DNA of 64,000 nt from Notolepis coatsorum (lineage: Eukaryota; Chordata; Actinopteri; Aulopiformes; Paralepididae). The position numbers and the translations under genes were made by a program. Every line of letters starts with the position of its first letter. Position 1 is the stretch's first letter. The notes under the pieces are model-generated. The model was not told the origin of the DNA. It worked only from the letters and a program-made list of their open reading frames with translations, and made no database searches. Below are positions 9,814-21,885 of the stretch, piece after piece. Location: contig OZ020585.1 of the NCBI GenBank assembly GCA_963971535.1, positions 25,070,985-25,134,984 on the forward strand, in the 5' to 3' direction.

Positions 9814-10076
9814 CACTGTGCATGAGTGCACATCTAGGGGCGGTGTGTAGATTTGGTCTCCCTGATGTTGACTCCTTAGCCACAGCCTTGGGTTGTTTAA
9901 TACTGGACAAGTGTTTCATAACGCCCGTTGTGTGGGCCGGTTTCGGGGGCGGTGCGTGGGCCGGTGCGTGGGCCGGTGTGTGGGCTGGCGCGTCTGAATG
10001 TCCCGGGCTGAATTTGTGTCCCAGTCCGCCACTGCCCCCAGGTTACATGTATATGGCTATGTGATCTGATCGATTC

Positions 10077-10540
10077 ATAGATCTTTTAAGAATGTTTTAC
10101 AAATAATTTGTTGAACATGAACAAATAAATGGAGGTGTAATAGTTTTTTCATATCAATTTTTCAAAGCATCTACAAATGTGTTAATACACATTAGATACC
10201 ATTATTAAATATTGCACTAATAATTTACAAATAAGGTTGATCATGTGGAAAAAAGTGACCGACAGATCATTTATGAATGTTAAACTATACATTTACAAAT
10301 TATGTACTAATACAGTTGTAAATGTATATAAATGGTTTGTTCATGATTAATTCATTTTCCACTAACATGTTATAAATAATGTATAACTAATCTGTAAATG
10401 TTATACAAATATAGTTATAAATGATCTAATAATCATTTACGAATGTATATAAATGGTTTGTTCATGATTAGATCATTATCTACAATTACCTTATAAATGT
10501 CTTATAACTGAGTGTTATTATAAAGTGTTACAGAGATGTC
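10077..10540. repeat. Teleost AT-rich interspersed repeat with ~122-bp internal periodicity
   Basis: The phrase AATGTATATAAATGG + TTTGTTCATGATTA occurs near 10322 and again near 10444. The block ends TTATTATAAAGTGTTACA, a phrase shared by many fish interspersed repeats. No coding frame. Confidence 0.6.
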
Positions 10541-12019
10541 TATAAACTCATATTTCACTAATAACAATAAAAATTATTGGTAAACAAACGTAGTGCTGAA
10601 AATATACACTTTGACTGCTGTTTTGACAGGGTTAGGGTCTTTACGCTTGGCTACATTTGAGGGGGAAAAAACGCAACATTACAGTAATTCATACATTCTA
10701 TAGAGATGGATTTATGGCGTGATATCAATCTCGTACCGGTCCCGGACCACTCAGGCTTAAGAGGTTAAAGCTGCTGGTGCCTCTGGGAGTCTATGGACAA
10801 CCGTTGGGCTTGAAACGTTCTATGTATTTCAGCTGGGCAGGTGAAGTCACTCTTGCTGATTTCTCTGAAGTTGCCTACTACAGCTCTAATACTAGGTGAC
10901 CTGAAAGAAAAGACTTGAGTGTGTTGTTTATCCAAGATGTCAGGATCTAACACCAGACCACCTTTGTGTAAAGCAATCACATAGGCCAAACTCTAGGAAA
11001 ACTGCTAGAAACTGCTACAAAGTAAAAATAAAAAGAAATAATGCGTTAATTGCTCTGTGAAAAGATAATTCAATGTATCCTCTCCTTCATGATGCAGTTT
11101 GGCATGATGGTTTCTGACATCTCTATGGTAACAAAACATGCCATGCTCCCAACTCATTGTGTTTATTTGCTCTGCCAATCGTTCCCCTGTCGCCTCCATG
11201 CAGGCGTGTCATGCAAGCCAACACTCTGGGCGGCACAATCAGGCGTGCTGCTACCATATGCACACGTCGGGCACAGCTTTTGGGTGTGCTTTCCTGAGCT
11301 GTCTGGCACTTTACCTCTTAGTCAGCATAGCCGGCCTTAGGGTCCAGGGATTCAACATCGAATAACAGCCAATTACGAGGTTCATGCAATGTATTCTACC
11401 TCGCCCAGAATCACAGGAAGCCAATGAAAATATTATGTTTTTTGTCGAAGTTGTGCATCAAGCAGAAAGCTGGCCACTGTGTCAAACTTGCCACGACACA
11501 GTTAAATTAGATCATGGAGATTCCCATGACTTGGTTTATGTCAGGAACAAGGTTTCTTCTACAAGGTGAAATACTTTGTCAGTGAACATATTTCTGTGTT
11601 GTAGGGCGAAGGCCATTTTTTAGGGTTCAGAAGTTCATTGCTGTTTACGAACGAGGCTCCAAACGTTCAGAAATCAGGATTACCGTAGGCAGCAATGCCA
11701 AAGTTCTGTCATAATGCAATGGCAGCTCCGCTCACTGCTTCTGTGTTAAATTCACCGTTTAACTCTGAAATGTATGATATAAAGCTATTGAATCATTTTA
11801 CAAGTACCCTGTTGATGGGAGACAGGCGACGTCTCTAACCTCTTAACTTATTTCTCTCTCCCTTACTCTCCTTTGCAACTTTGCATACATTCCTTTGCAT
11901 CAATTCATATACAGACTATATCCACAACGCAAATTGATTTAGAGAACATAAATTATAGAGCCACAGATAAAAGGAACCTGCCAAGATGGTAATAGCTGTA
12001 TTTTCAAACACAATGCATC
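10541..12019. other. About 1.5 kb without recognised gene or repeat
   Basis: Mixed-composition sequence. Short frames at 10765-10989, 11050-11365 and 11384-11569 show no domain or repeat. It could be unique intergenic or intronic DNA. Confidence 0.4.
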
Positions 12020-12630
12020 GGAAGCAGCATCAGTACAGATGACACTGTGATGACCTCACATAGCAGTGTCTGCTCCATAGGAAGCAGCATCAGTACAGAT
12101 GACACTGTGATGACCTCACATAGCAGTGTCTGCTCCATAGGAAGCAGCATCAGTACAGATGACACTGTGATGACCTCACATAGCAGTGTCTGCTCCATAG
12201 GAAGCAGTGTGAGTACAGATGAGACTGTGCTGACATCACATAGCAGGGTCTGCTCCATAGGAAGCAGCATCAGTACAGATGACACTGTGATGACCTCACA
12301 TAGCAGTGTCTGCTCCATAGGAAGCCGCACAGTTCAGATGACACTGTGATGACATCACATAGCAGTGTCTGCTCCATAGGAAGCAGTGTGAGTACAGATG
12401 AGACTGTGCTGACATCACATAGCAGTGTCTGCTCCATAGGAAGCAGTGGGAGTACAGATGAGACTGTGCTGACATCACATAGCAGTGTCTGCTCCATAGG
12501 AAGCAGTGGGAGTACAGATGAGACTGTGCTGACATCACATAGCAGGGTCTGCTCCATAGGAAGCAGTCGTACAGATGAGACTGTGCTGACATCACATAGC
12601 AGGGTCTGCTCCATAGGAATCAGCAGAACA
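12020..12630. repeat. 60-bp minisatellite, ten units, open on both strands
   Basis: Units start at 12020, 12080, 12140, 12200, 12260, 12320, 12379, 12439, 12499 and 12559, with a partial at 12616. The core is GGAAGCAGCATCAGTACAGA, then TGACCTCACATAGCAGTGTC. Sixty is divisible by three, so plus-strand (SHSSVCSIGSS) and minus-strand (LLPMEQTLLCEV) frames stay open. One unit of 59 and one of 57 bases shift or shorten the frame. Two variants (CATCAGTACAGATGACAC against GTGAGTACAGATGAGAC) alternate. Confidence 0.95.
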
Positions 12631-12632
12631 AT

Positions 12633-12775
12633 GGGGCGCACAGTGGTGTAGTGGTTAACACTGTCGCCTCACAGAAAGAAGGTCCAGGGTTCAATTCCCG
12701 CTTGGGGACCAGGTTTCCATGTTGCCATGTACCCAGGTGGGGTATCTCCAAGGCTTTTCTGTGTGGAGTTTGCAT
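12633..12775 (+). mobile_element. SINE family D (HE1-like) head, copy 1
   Basis: It begins GGGGCGCACAGTGGTGTAGTGG (A-box region), then GTTAACACTGTCGCCTCACAG, and a B box GGTTCAATTCCC at about 12688. The body phrase TCTGTGTGGAGTTTGCATG follows. This is the head and start of a tRNA-derived fish SINE like zebrafish HE1. The body is cut off by the LINE tail at 12776. Confidence 0.8.
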
Positions 12776-13555
12776 GTTTGTTTGTTTGTTTGTTTATTTG
12801 TTTATTGTTATTTGCACTTACAAACATGCATTCTGGAATAAAATAAGTAAAATAAGAACAGTTCAAATGTGCAGGAAAGGTCAAAAAGCCCAAGGGCTTA
12901 TAAGCGACCTCCCCTCTTAAACATATATATGATAATACACAGAACCCGCCCCCCCCCCCCACATTATGCACAAACACACATGTGCATATCCCTCTCTCAT
13001 ACACACAGATACATACAATACAGAATTATACAACAATTATAATGGTGGGGGAAAAAGACTGCTCACAAATACACATGGATACTACTACTACTACAGGATC
13101 TGTAGTTCTTTTTTAAGCTTGCTTTTAAATGTATTTAAAGTGGAACATGTTTCTGTTAGAATTTGTATATCATTCCACATCACTGCACCTTGATAAACAA
13201 ATGAGAATTTGGCAACAGAGGTCCTACAGAAAGAAATGCGTAAGTATTTATTTCTTCTTGTGAGATGTGCATGATAATGAGAATTAAACTCAAAATAACT
13301 TTGAAAGAAATTAGGCAAAGATAAAGGAAGACCAATCACTTTGTACATAAGAACCCCTGTTTGGTACTTGTTGACCTCATAAATTGTGAGTAGTTGCAGT
13401 TGTTTAAATAATGGTTTGGTTGGGTCTAAATAAGAAGAGTTGGTTGCGTTTCTTCCAAAGGATTTCTGAGCTCTATGGATTGCTTGTAAAAGAAGGGTAA
13501 GTGTTGGCCCAAATTATATTGCAGTAAGAGATGTGAGGATAAATTAAAGGTCACG
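12776..13555 (-). mobile_element. LINE 3' end, family 3, RT C-terminus
   Basis: On the minus strand the frame from about 13555 reads PHISYCNIIWANTYPS. After a frame break it continues AIHRAQKSFGRN, LFKQLQLLTIYEVNKYQTG, MYKVIGLPLSLPNFF, MWNDIQILTE and TFKSKLKKELQIL, ending near 13091. These are the late-RT landmarks of Jockey/I-superfamily LINEs. The 3' untranslated part includes a C-run at 12950-12960 and ends in AAACAAATAAACAAACAAAC units (12776-12810). The element is 5' truncated. Confidence 0.8.
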
Positions 13556-14789
13556 TGTCTTATAAATGGCCTTTTCCAGTGTTAAGCATTGTTTCCTAGC
13601 AATGGGGGATTATATCAATGTGGTCTGTGTCTCTAATTATCCTTTTGACTCATCAGTCTAGTCTTGAGTTCACGAGATCTTCCCTCACTCAACTAAGCCA
13701 TTCTGATTTGACTGTTTTGCTGACGTAAATAAGGCACTGGTTGTAGTCACCGCCCACAATCAACAATTCACTCAACAACAGAGCGAGTGGAATTACTTCC
13801 TCAAACAGAGGGTGCCGACAGACAGCAGAGAACGAGCGAGCGAGAGAGAGGGAGAGAGAGAGAGGGAGAGAGAGAGAGATAGAGAGGGAGAGAGAGAGAG
13901 GGAGAGAGAGATATAGAGGGAGAGAGATAGAGAGGGACACACACAACTTCCCGACCGCGTGGAAGTGTGTGTAAATGTGTGTGCGCGCGGGGATGGAGCT
14001 TCACCCCCGCAGTCGGGAGCACTTGCATATCACTGTCAAATATATAGTTGCGCATGCTCCCACGCGCACGCCCATATTCCGATCCGTGCAATAATATTCA
14101 CAGAAGTATATATTGTCATTTGAAACAAGTTACCAATGCATTGTTCTGTGGGATTATGCCCCCCGTGGCGAAATTAATTAGTATCCCCCTCAATCTTTCT
14201 ATCTCTCACTCTGTGTGACAGTCGCAGACTGTGGGTGACTGTCACTCAAAGTGCTTATGGGCGGAGCCAGGCCAAAACAGCTTGAAATCTTGAAGTGGAA
14301 AAATGTTGCTTTAGAGTACTTGATTAAAAATATAAAACAATTAATTATTTTTTTTTACTTTACAGATGTGTTCCATAGACTCACAGGAATTGTGTAAAGT
14401 TGACCAAATAGTGAAAGGAATAGCAATGCATGTCCCCTTTAAAGGGTTTCCCCCCCCCCAATAAGAGAAACCCAATGGAAAAACATGCACAAAACAGACG
14501 AAGACGGGCAGGAGCACATGGATTGGTCCCCGGGGCGCGGTACCTCGCCGACGCCCTATCTGCTGCCGGCTGCCGTTGGGGGGAAGGACGATGGGATGGG
14601 TCAAGTGGAGAGACTCAATTGCATCGGCAACAAAAAAATAAATAAAAATTGCATGTGTGTGTGTGCCGCCCATCGCATGTGTGTGTCGTTTGCATGCCAA
14701 ATAAAGACTTCTCCAAAGTCCTGCATTATTATAATAAAACATCAGACTGAGCAGCAGTCACCTATTTTCCAAAGCCGCCTTGTTGAAGT
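13556..14789. other. Mixed stretch with GA tract, no supported gene
   Basis: GA-rich microsatellite sequence lies at 13836-13936 (GAGCGAGCGAGAGAG, with GATAGAGAGGGA variants). A short C run is at 14451-14459. Sequence around 14480-14620 is GC-rich, with a 115-codon frame that resembles nothing known to me. Confidence 0.45.
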
Positions 14790-14960
14790 TCAAGTTTATT
14801 TTATTTGTCACATATACGGTACATGTCCATGACAGTGAAATGCTTGGTTCTGTATGAGCCTCCTGAGATTGTGCTTCATACAGTAAAAAAAAGTAAAAAG
14901 AATAAAGATTTTTTTTATTGTATACCCAGCCCAGTAGGGAACCACTGCCTGAACACGCCT
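14790..14960 (-). mobile_element. Probable LINE/SINE 3' tail, family 4
   Basis: TTCAAGTTTATTTTATTTGTCACATATACGG...GACAGTGAAATGCTTGGTTCTGTATGAGCC is a widespread fish tail motif, and its inverse is at 53350-53440. No coding part is attached. Confidence 0.55.
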
Positions 14961-15309
14961 CCTGAATGTGCTCTGCCTTAGGCTTGTCCATGCTGTTTTG
15001 TTCTGATTCCACATTTGTGTGCATGTTCACGGTATCAGAGGTGCTGTTTAATATTTGATGTTGGAGCAGCCTTAGGGGCAGATCAGAGGATCAGATCACA
15101 GTGGCGGGTGTTTATCAGTTAATGAAGTCTGTTTGTACTCCCTGCGTAATCATCATTGTCCTGTAGAAACCGTGTAAATATAATTCAATAAATAAACAAC
15201 AATAAAAAAAATTTCAACATTTCAGGAGTTGACAGGAATTGATTGGTTTTCTCATCGCTACTTCTGGGAGAACTTATAAATAATGAATGGCCTTGCATTG
15301 AATCTCTGT
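14961..15309. other. Unassigned stretch
   Basis: No gene or known repeat is recognised. Confidence 0.35.
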
Positions 15310-15465
15310 GTGGTTCTCTTTCTTCCAACATGGCTGTCTGTACGCATTGGTAACCACTTTTGAAAGAAAATGCATAATTTCTGTGCAAGAGTGGGTAAAA
15401 CATTGGAAAATAATATTACTGTTTCACTGCGACTTGTCAACAATATCCAGTAATAATACACCAAA
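15310..15465 (+). repeat. Dispersed repeat, inverted copy at 48230-48365
   Basis: TTCCAACATGGCTGTCTGTA, then TTGGTAACCACTTTTGAAAG and AATTTCTGTGC recur in the same order on the other strand near 48230-48365. A nonautonomous element is likely, with unknown ends. Confidence 0.65.
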
Positions 15466-16526
15466 TGATAACATCTCTGTTGATTTAATTGATCATATAT
15501 CAACAAATAGCAACCATTGTTTTGCACATAGCATCTATTGGGTCTTCCAACATACATACACACCTATCCAGAGAGTTGGACGACGTTCAGCCCAAAGAGA
15601 AAGTAAACTATGCTTCTTATACTCATATTATTTCCCCTTAACATATTGAATACATAATATTATATGAATTGCCCCGTATTTCTTGCCTACTTTACCAATA
15701 AAAACGCTAAAATGTTTGAAAAAGTTAAATAATGTGCTGTCATGTTTATTGACTGTGATGATGATGGTTATTCACAATGGCAATGAACCAAAAGGATAGT
15801 CTGCACAGAAAAGATCATCACTGCATAACATATGTTTCATATGTTATTTGATACTATGTATACATGCAATTCAAAGTTACACATTTTCTTTCAAACCTTT
15901 TAGAGTGTTTTCATATTGTCAGTGAGGGTTAATGGGGCAGTTCACCCAAAATCGTCTATTTAACTACAATAGTAGTAGAATAGGGGTGTACTTCAGTAGA
16001 ACATAGTTCCTCCATGAAACTGCTCACAGGAAGGTGAGTGGAGTAACCGGGTCATGAAGAGACGTTGCTTTTGAGTTTTTCCAAATGTCCATTGTACTCA
16101 AGTGATGGCAGATCATCTCCACGGCAGATATTTCCAAAACAAGGTGAATCACACCAAAACTATAGATAGATACAGTAGCACTCTATTTAACTAATATACT
16201 ATATAATATATATATTATTTTGTGTCTTTAATTTCAGGGGTTGTTGTTCCATTGCAAACCCATTGAGACTTGTAACTGTGACACAAATAAACATGGACTT
16301 TCTTACATACCTACTTGTGCAGTTAGTCACTGACGAAGGCCAAGAAGGCTGAGAATGTTGTGTGCTGTCCTCCATCCAAGTAACCTGTGATGAACAGTTA
16401 CATTTGACGAAACCAACTGAACACCTTGCATACGTGTTCTTTGAAACCTCAAATGTTGAATATGTGTTCCTCCCAGAAGTTGTTCGTCTCCTAATGTTTT
16501 CTCACAAAGTGCACCATTAGCCTACA
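15466..16526. other. About 1 kb without recognised gene
   Basis: AT-rich sequence. A segment near 15930-16060 (GGGCAGTTCACCCAAAATCG...) resembles fish nonautonomous repeats. An (AT)-rich patch is at 16198-16220. Confidence 0.35.
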
Positions 16527-17215
16527 TTACATAACATTTACATTTTGTCATTTAGCTTTTATCCAAAGCGACTTACAAGTTTTGTACGACAATTCAGTAG
16601 GAAGGGTAGAACTGAGTCAGCTGAGTAACAATGTTCATCAAAGTGTTGAGTGCTACAGTGTATGTTAGTATAATAGGACGAGTGCATGACAATAAGAAGG
16701 TTATTATTATTTTTTTTTCTTTTCTTTTTTTTTAACATTGATTGAAGAAGTGTGTCTTTAGTCAATGGCGAAAGATTGGTCGAGTTTCGGCTGTGGTGGG
16801 AAGTTCGGTCCACTATTGTGGGGCAAGGACAGAGAATATCCCGGAACTCGGACAGGAGTGGCTTTGAGGCGGCCAGAAGATGCAGAGCGTAGGGGTCTTG
16901 TGTATAGTGTGTATAGTGTATAGTTAGAGACCATTGATCGGAGGTAGGCGGGGGCCGTTCCCTTTGCCGCATGATATGCCAGGTTGAGGGCCTTGAAGTG
17001 GATTTGTGCGGCAATGGGGAGCCAGTGCAGGTCCCTAAGAAGTGGGGTGACATGGGCTGACTTCGGTAGGTTTGAGATCAGGCGGGCAGCTGCGTTCTGA
17101 ATGAGTTGAAGAGGCTTGGTGGCAGTCGGAAGGCTAGCAAGCAGTGTGTTGCACTAGTCGAGGCAGGAGATGAGGAGTTGTGTGAGGGCTGTGTGTGTGT
17201 GTGGGTCATGAGCAG
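16527..17215 (-). mobile_element. LINE fragment, family 5: RT C-terminal region
   Basis: Minus-strand translation from about 17180 reads QLLISCLD, a stop, then CNTLLASLPTATKPLQ, NAAARLISNLPKSAHVTP, LLRDLHWLPI, FKALNLAYHAAKGTAP and YLRSM, followed by LRSASSGRL. These are the classic late-RT motifs of fish Jockey/Nimb-like LINEs. The 3' end is the ubiquitous TTATCCAAAGCGACTTACAAG-type tail near 16555-16580. The stop replaces the usual Tyr of LDYCN. Confidence 0.85.
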
Positions 17216-17749
17216 ATAACAGGGACTCTTAAAGTTATCCATGACACGGACAACCACTAGACTGCTTATGCAGATATTTTAGGAGAGGGGAAAAATTAAA
17301 CAACAGAAAACAACCTTTACAGGTGGAAATCTCAAAGTGAGTAATTAAGAAAATAAATCAAGTCGCAAAAAACAGGACTACTCTCAATAAAGAGGTATAG
17401 TATAAAAGTAAATAAGCCACAAGGATACCTCCTAATAAAGGAGTTTATATTTGAAAAAGTAAAACAATAAACCTCCACTAAGGGAGTTTATGTGTAGAAT
17501 CACGTGAGTAGCTTAAAATAAGAATGACTACCATAAAGCTCAATTCTGAATCAGAGATCAGACTACACTTCAATATAATGAGCGTGACCAAAAGGACAAC
17601 CAACACTAGGAAATGAAAAAGCAGTTGACACTGCGATCTCCAAACTTAAATAGACTCCACATGGCCATAGGCACAGCTGGACTGCATCAGGTGCAATCAA
17701 GCCCACACACCTGCCGACCCATGAGGCAATTAACCACAGGAAACAGGGA
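17216..17749. other. Unassigned AT-rich stretch
   Basis: No gene or repeat family is recognised. Phrases such as CTAATAAAGGAG and ACTAAGGGAGTTTATG suggest decayed repeats. Confidence 0.35.
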
Positions 17750-17751
17750 TT

Positions 17752-17833
17752 GACAGCTATCCCTCACAGAGAGGTGAAATAAAGCAAAAATAGACAGCTG
17801 TCCCTCACAGAAAGGTGAAATAAGGCAAAAACC
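17752..17833. repeat. 41-bp direct repeat, two copies
   Basis: GACAGCTATCCCTCACAGAG... (17752) recurs at 17793 with minor changes. It lies in the downstream part of the CxxC-type LINE end. Confidence 0.8.
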
Positions 17834-18460
17834 ATGACAAGTTGGGTGGCTTCTTTTGTCAGGAAGGGGCGGATCCTTAAATAAAGCCCTCCCAGGGGCA
17901 CCCCAGTGGCGAACTACATAGCCGCGACTCGGCTCGGCCGCGACTCGGCCGACCCGGGTTCGACTCCCGAACCCGTTGTTATTTGCCGAATGTCTTCCCC
18001 CCACTCTGTGTCCCATTCCTCCTCTGTTTCTCTCTACTGGACTGCCCAGTAGCAATAAAGCGATAAAACGCCAAAAAATGTATCTTAAAAAAAAAAAAAA
18101 AAGCCCTCCTCAAATCGGTGTAGTAGTACAAAGGGCAATAAAAAACAAAATTATATTCATCTTCCACCACTCCCAGATCACATAGAACACACAACCGCTC
18201 CTCCTCAGGTTTACCTTGGAATCTACCCACTTCCACAGCCAATGGCAGGGTGCCAGACCTCAACTGGGCACACAGAGACCTCTGTCTTCTCTTTAAGTTT
18301 AACATTACATAAGGTTCAGTAAAATATTAATTTTTAATTACAACATATTTTCTAAGTTTAGGTTTTTTCCATATCTCCACCTTCCACTTATCCTGATGGA
18401 TTGTTGATAATTTTGTTTTAATTATGTGAACCTTACACTGCAGATTGTAGTAGTAGTTTT
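17834..18460 (-). mobile_element. LINE C-terminal fragment, family 6 (CxxC...HF/NF...CP type), split by a SINE
   Basis: The minus-strand frame from about 18460 reads WKVEIWKKPKLRKY, one stop, then RSLCAQLRSGTLPLAVEVGR, ERLCVLCDLG and YNFVFYCPLYY. The C-x2-C plus late Cys arrangement is the zinc-knuckle-like end of Tx1/L1-type fish LINE proteins. A family-B SINE (17893-18099) interrupts it. Codons for the sequence after CPLY continue left of the SINE, as shown by the 10-bp duplication AAAGCCCTCC on both sides. Confidence 0.75.
17893..18099 (+). mobile_element. SINE family B, copy 1
   Basis: GGGGCACCCCAGTGGCGAAC head, B-box GGGTTCGACTCCC near 17956, TGCCGAATGTCTTCCCCCCA body, CAATAAAGCGATAAAACGCC end and A tail. 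Target duplication AAAGCCCTCC is at 17883-17892 and 18100-18109. It shares the body with the copy at 59153-59331. Confidence 0.85.
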
Positions 18461-18605
18461 ATTCAGTCATCCCACACAATACAATAATTATAGACAATCA
18501 TTCAACAGTCTTTGATGTTGGTAGTGACTGAATGGGTACAGGCTGAAGCATAATGCTTATACAGTACATGCCTGTCCTAAATTCCTAACAAATTGAGCCT
18601 CAAAA
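18438..18605 (-). mobile_element. LINE 3' tail, family 2, second copy
   Basis: The inverse of 8561-8683: TTTATTCAGTCATCCCACAC...GAAGCATAATGC...CATGCCTGTCCTAAATTC. It ends in AGTAGTAG at the 3' side (18448-18456). Confidence 0.7.
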
Positions 18606-18729
18606 ACGAATTTATTTTTTTATAAATAATAAAATAAGACTTATTCACATTTGTAAACTTCAAAAATACCTATAATACCAAATTATTTTGGAAAATCTAA
18701 ATCAAATGACTCAATCTTAAATGCATATC

Positions 18730-19694
18730 TGTTATGATCGGCCTGGACTCATGAACTTTATGATCAATCCCTCTCCCGCCTCCAGCCGAAGTCCCTTCAT
18801 AGACTATCATGCGCCACTCATCATGGACAGTGCTCCGATCTAGCCGATACTGACTCTGCTGAACTATATCATGCATTTGTGCCTAGTATGGTTTGCAATC
18901 ATTAATGTACTCCCTGTGTTCATCCTGTCTGTAATGTTCCCCTGCCTAGTCTAATGTCCTCCCCTGTCTGGGGTTGTATTATGATCTAGTCCCTTGTTAT
19001 CTAGTCCAGTGTTCTCAGTGTGTGTATTAGTGTCCATCTGTCCGTGTTCCCCCAGCTGTTGCTTGTTGGTAATCAGCGTTTGTTATATCTGCCTGCCTCC
19101 CCCTGTTTCCAGCGCAGCATCATTGTAGCCTTGTTGCGTACACCTGTTTGCTCGTGTCCTGTTTACCCTGCATACTCTGTTTCAGTTTTTCCTGCCTGCG
19201 TTAAGTTTTCGTATTTCGGTTTTGTTTTGTGCCTTGACTGCAGCTCAGTAAAGCCCCGCTCTACGCTGTGCTGTCCTGTATGCTCTGCTCCAGTCTTCCG
19301 TGTACTGCCTTGCCCGTGGAGCTTCCCCTATGGTCTGTGCCCTATTCCTGTTTTGCCCTGTCGTGTTTAGACTCCTGCCGCTCGCGGAATAGTCCTGAGT
19401 ACCTTCTGTTAATAATAGTAAGTGTTATGTTAGTATTCTCGTTTTGATTGCTCTTTTGTTTTCGAGTCTCAGTTCGTTTCTGGCCAGGTTTTGTTTTCTA
19501 GTCTGTGTCGTGTTTTCCCTGAGCCAGTTTGACTGCGCCGCTACCTGTGTTTATCGACGTGCCCCTGTGACGTGCCTGTGTTTTACTACTGCCAGTAAAG
19601 AACCTTGCATGCTACCTTTGCTTCCTGACTCGTTCCTCGCTCACTGTCTGCAATTGGGTTCTACCGCCACCACCACCATTGCCCACCCGTAACA
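18730..19694 (+). mobile_element. Solo LTR 1 (965 bp, TSD ATATC)
   Basis: It starts TGTTATGATC and ends CACCCGTAACA, so termini are TG...CA with imperfect inverted repeats TGTTAYG. The 5-bp word ATATC flanks both sides (18725-18729 and 19695-19699). The pyrimidine-rich body has no coding domain. Near the end it carries CTGCAATTGGGTTC, a motif shared with the other three LTRs. No internal retroelement region adjoins it. Probably Ty3/Gypsy-like, which is inference. Confidence 0.88.
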
Positions 19695-19699
19695 ATATC

Positions 19700-21074
<1,375 letters not shown>

Positions 21075-21591
21075 AGCGGACTTCTCCTGGGCCCTGTTTC
21101 ATGTACGTGGTTCAACTAAGTCGATCAACATGTCCATTATCCAGCTTCAGTTAACCCGATGTTCAAAGCCGGGATTTTCCTGTTTCACAAAGGAGGATTC
21201 AGTCTCGTTAACTCAAGCCAGACTTGAGAGTCAGGCTCAAGTCAGGCTAGATGCGCGCTCCCGTTTTAGGTGGAAAGCCAGCACGTATCGATGGCAGAGA
21301 CCCTGATTCTCAACGGCATTGATTGATTAATTGATTTAAGACTTTATTGACAGATTGCAATAGGCTCAATCGCCTCGCCGACAAGTTAAATGCGTTATCT
21401 ATAGGCTAATTCTAAGTCCCTCATTACCTCAATCAATCAGATTATATTTCTTTAAACTTGCCTGCTGGATTGAATAATCAAATGAGATCTTGCTAGCGAA
21501 AATTATTAGTTAACTGTTATACAGAATTACGATACGGCTCTCTTACCCATTGATTGATGTATAGTCAATCTTTTACTTATCTTCTCTGTGG

Positions 21592-21652
21592 TGTAACGGG
21601 TTCTTCTTTTGACTTTCACACGGACGACCGGGGTTCAAGGCCCTAGTCTTTT
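21592..21652 (+). other. tRNA-like segment inside the Harbinger-like element
   Basis: GTGGTGTAACGGGTTC (A-box-like) is followed 25 bases later by CCGGGGTTCAAGGCCC (B-box-like). Acceptor stems do not pair, so a functional tRNA is unlikely. Confidence 0.45.
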
Positions 21653-21811
21653 CCTTCTTTTTGCAATATAGGAATAATTCAATTTGGTGCACGTTGAGAG
21701 CTATATAAAGAATGACATCCTCAATGCATGTAGATTTATAATATTTTAACTTAAAACCAGGCTACTTTGGCGTATAATCATTAATATTATATTCAAAAAA
21801 ATCATATTGGA

Positions 21812-21885
21812 AACACGGGGATTTGAACCCCGGTCGCTGAATTGGCAGGCATGAGCACTACCGCTGGGCCACTGGGCCAGATGGG
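21812..21885 (-). other. tRNA-like segment, opposite orientation
   Basis: The minus strand reads CCCAGTGGCCCAGCGGTAGTG, an A-box-like D-arm, and then ACCGGGGTTCAAATCCCCG, a perfect T-arm with B box. Length (about 72) and arm spacing fit a tRNA, but the 5' GGCCC does not pair with the 3' TTTCC, so it is probably tRNA-derived. Confidence 0.5.

Larger units (their letters stand above)
5231..10034. mobile_element. 4.8-kb hAT element with perfect 8-bp target duplication
   Basis: The left end begins CAGTGGCGGACTGG at 5231. The right end is its exact 14-bp inverse, CCAGTCCGCCACTG, at 10021-10034. The 8-bp word CCCCCAGG flanks both sides (5223-5230 and 10035-10042), the duplication length made by hAT transposases. 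A broken N-terminal transposase frame lies at 6971-7095. The rest is filled by nested insertions (LINE, SINE, LINE tail, hAT MITE) and an expanded minisatellite near the left end. No complete transposase remains. Confidence 0.9.

Noticed and set aside
12020-12630. CRISPR-like array
   Set aside because: There are no unique spacers. Units are head-to-tail copies in vertebrate DNA.
16559-17053. 164-codon minus-strand frame as a gene
   Set aside because: It is the out-of-frame shadow of a LINE reverse-transcriptase C-terminus read in a neighbouring frame.
21812-21885. Functional tRNA gene on the minus strand
   Set aside because: The T-arm is perfect, but the 5' and 3' acceptor strands do not match, and it sits inside a transposable element.
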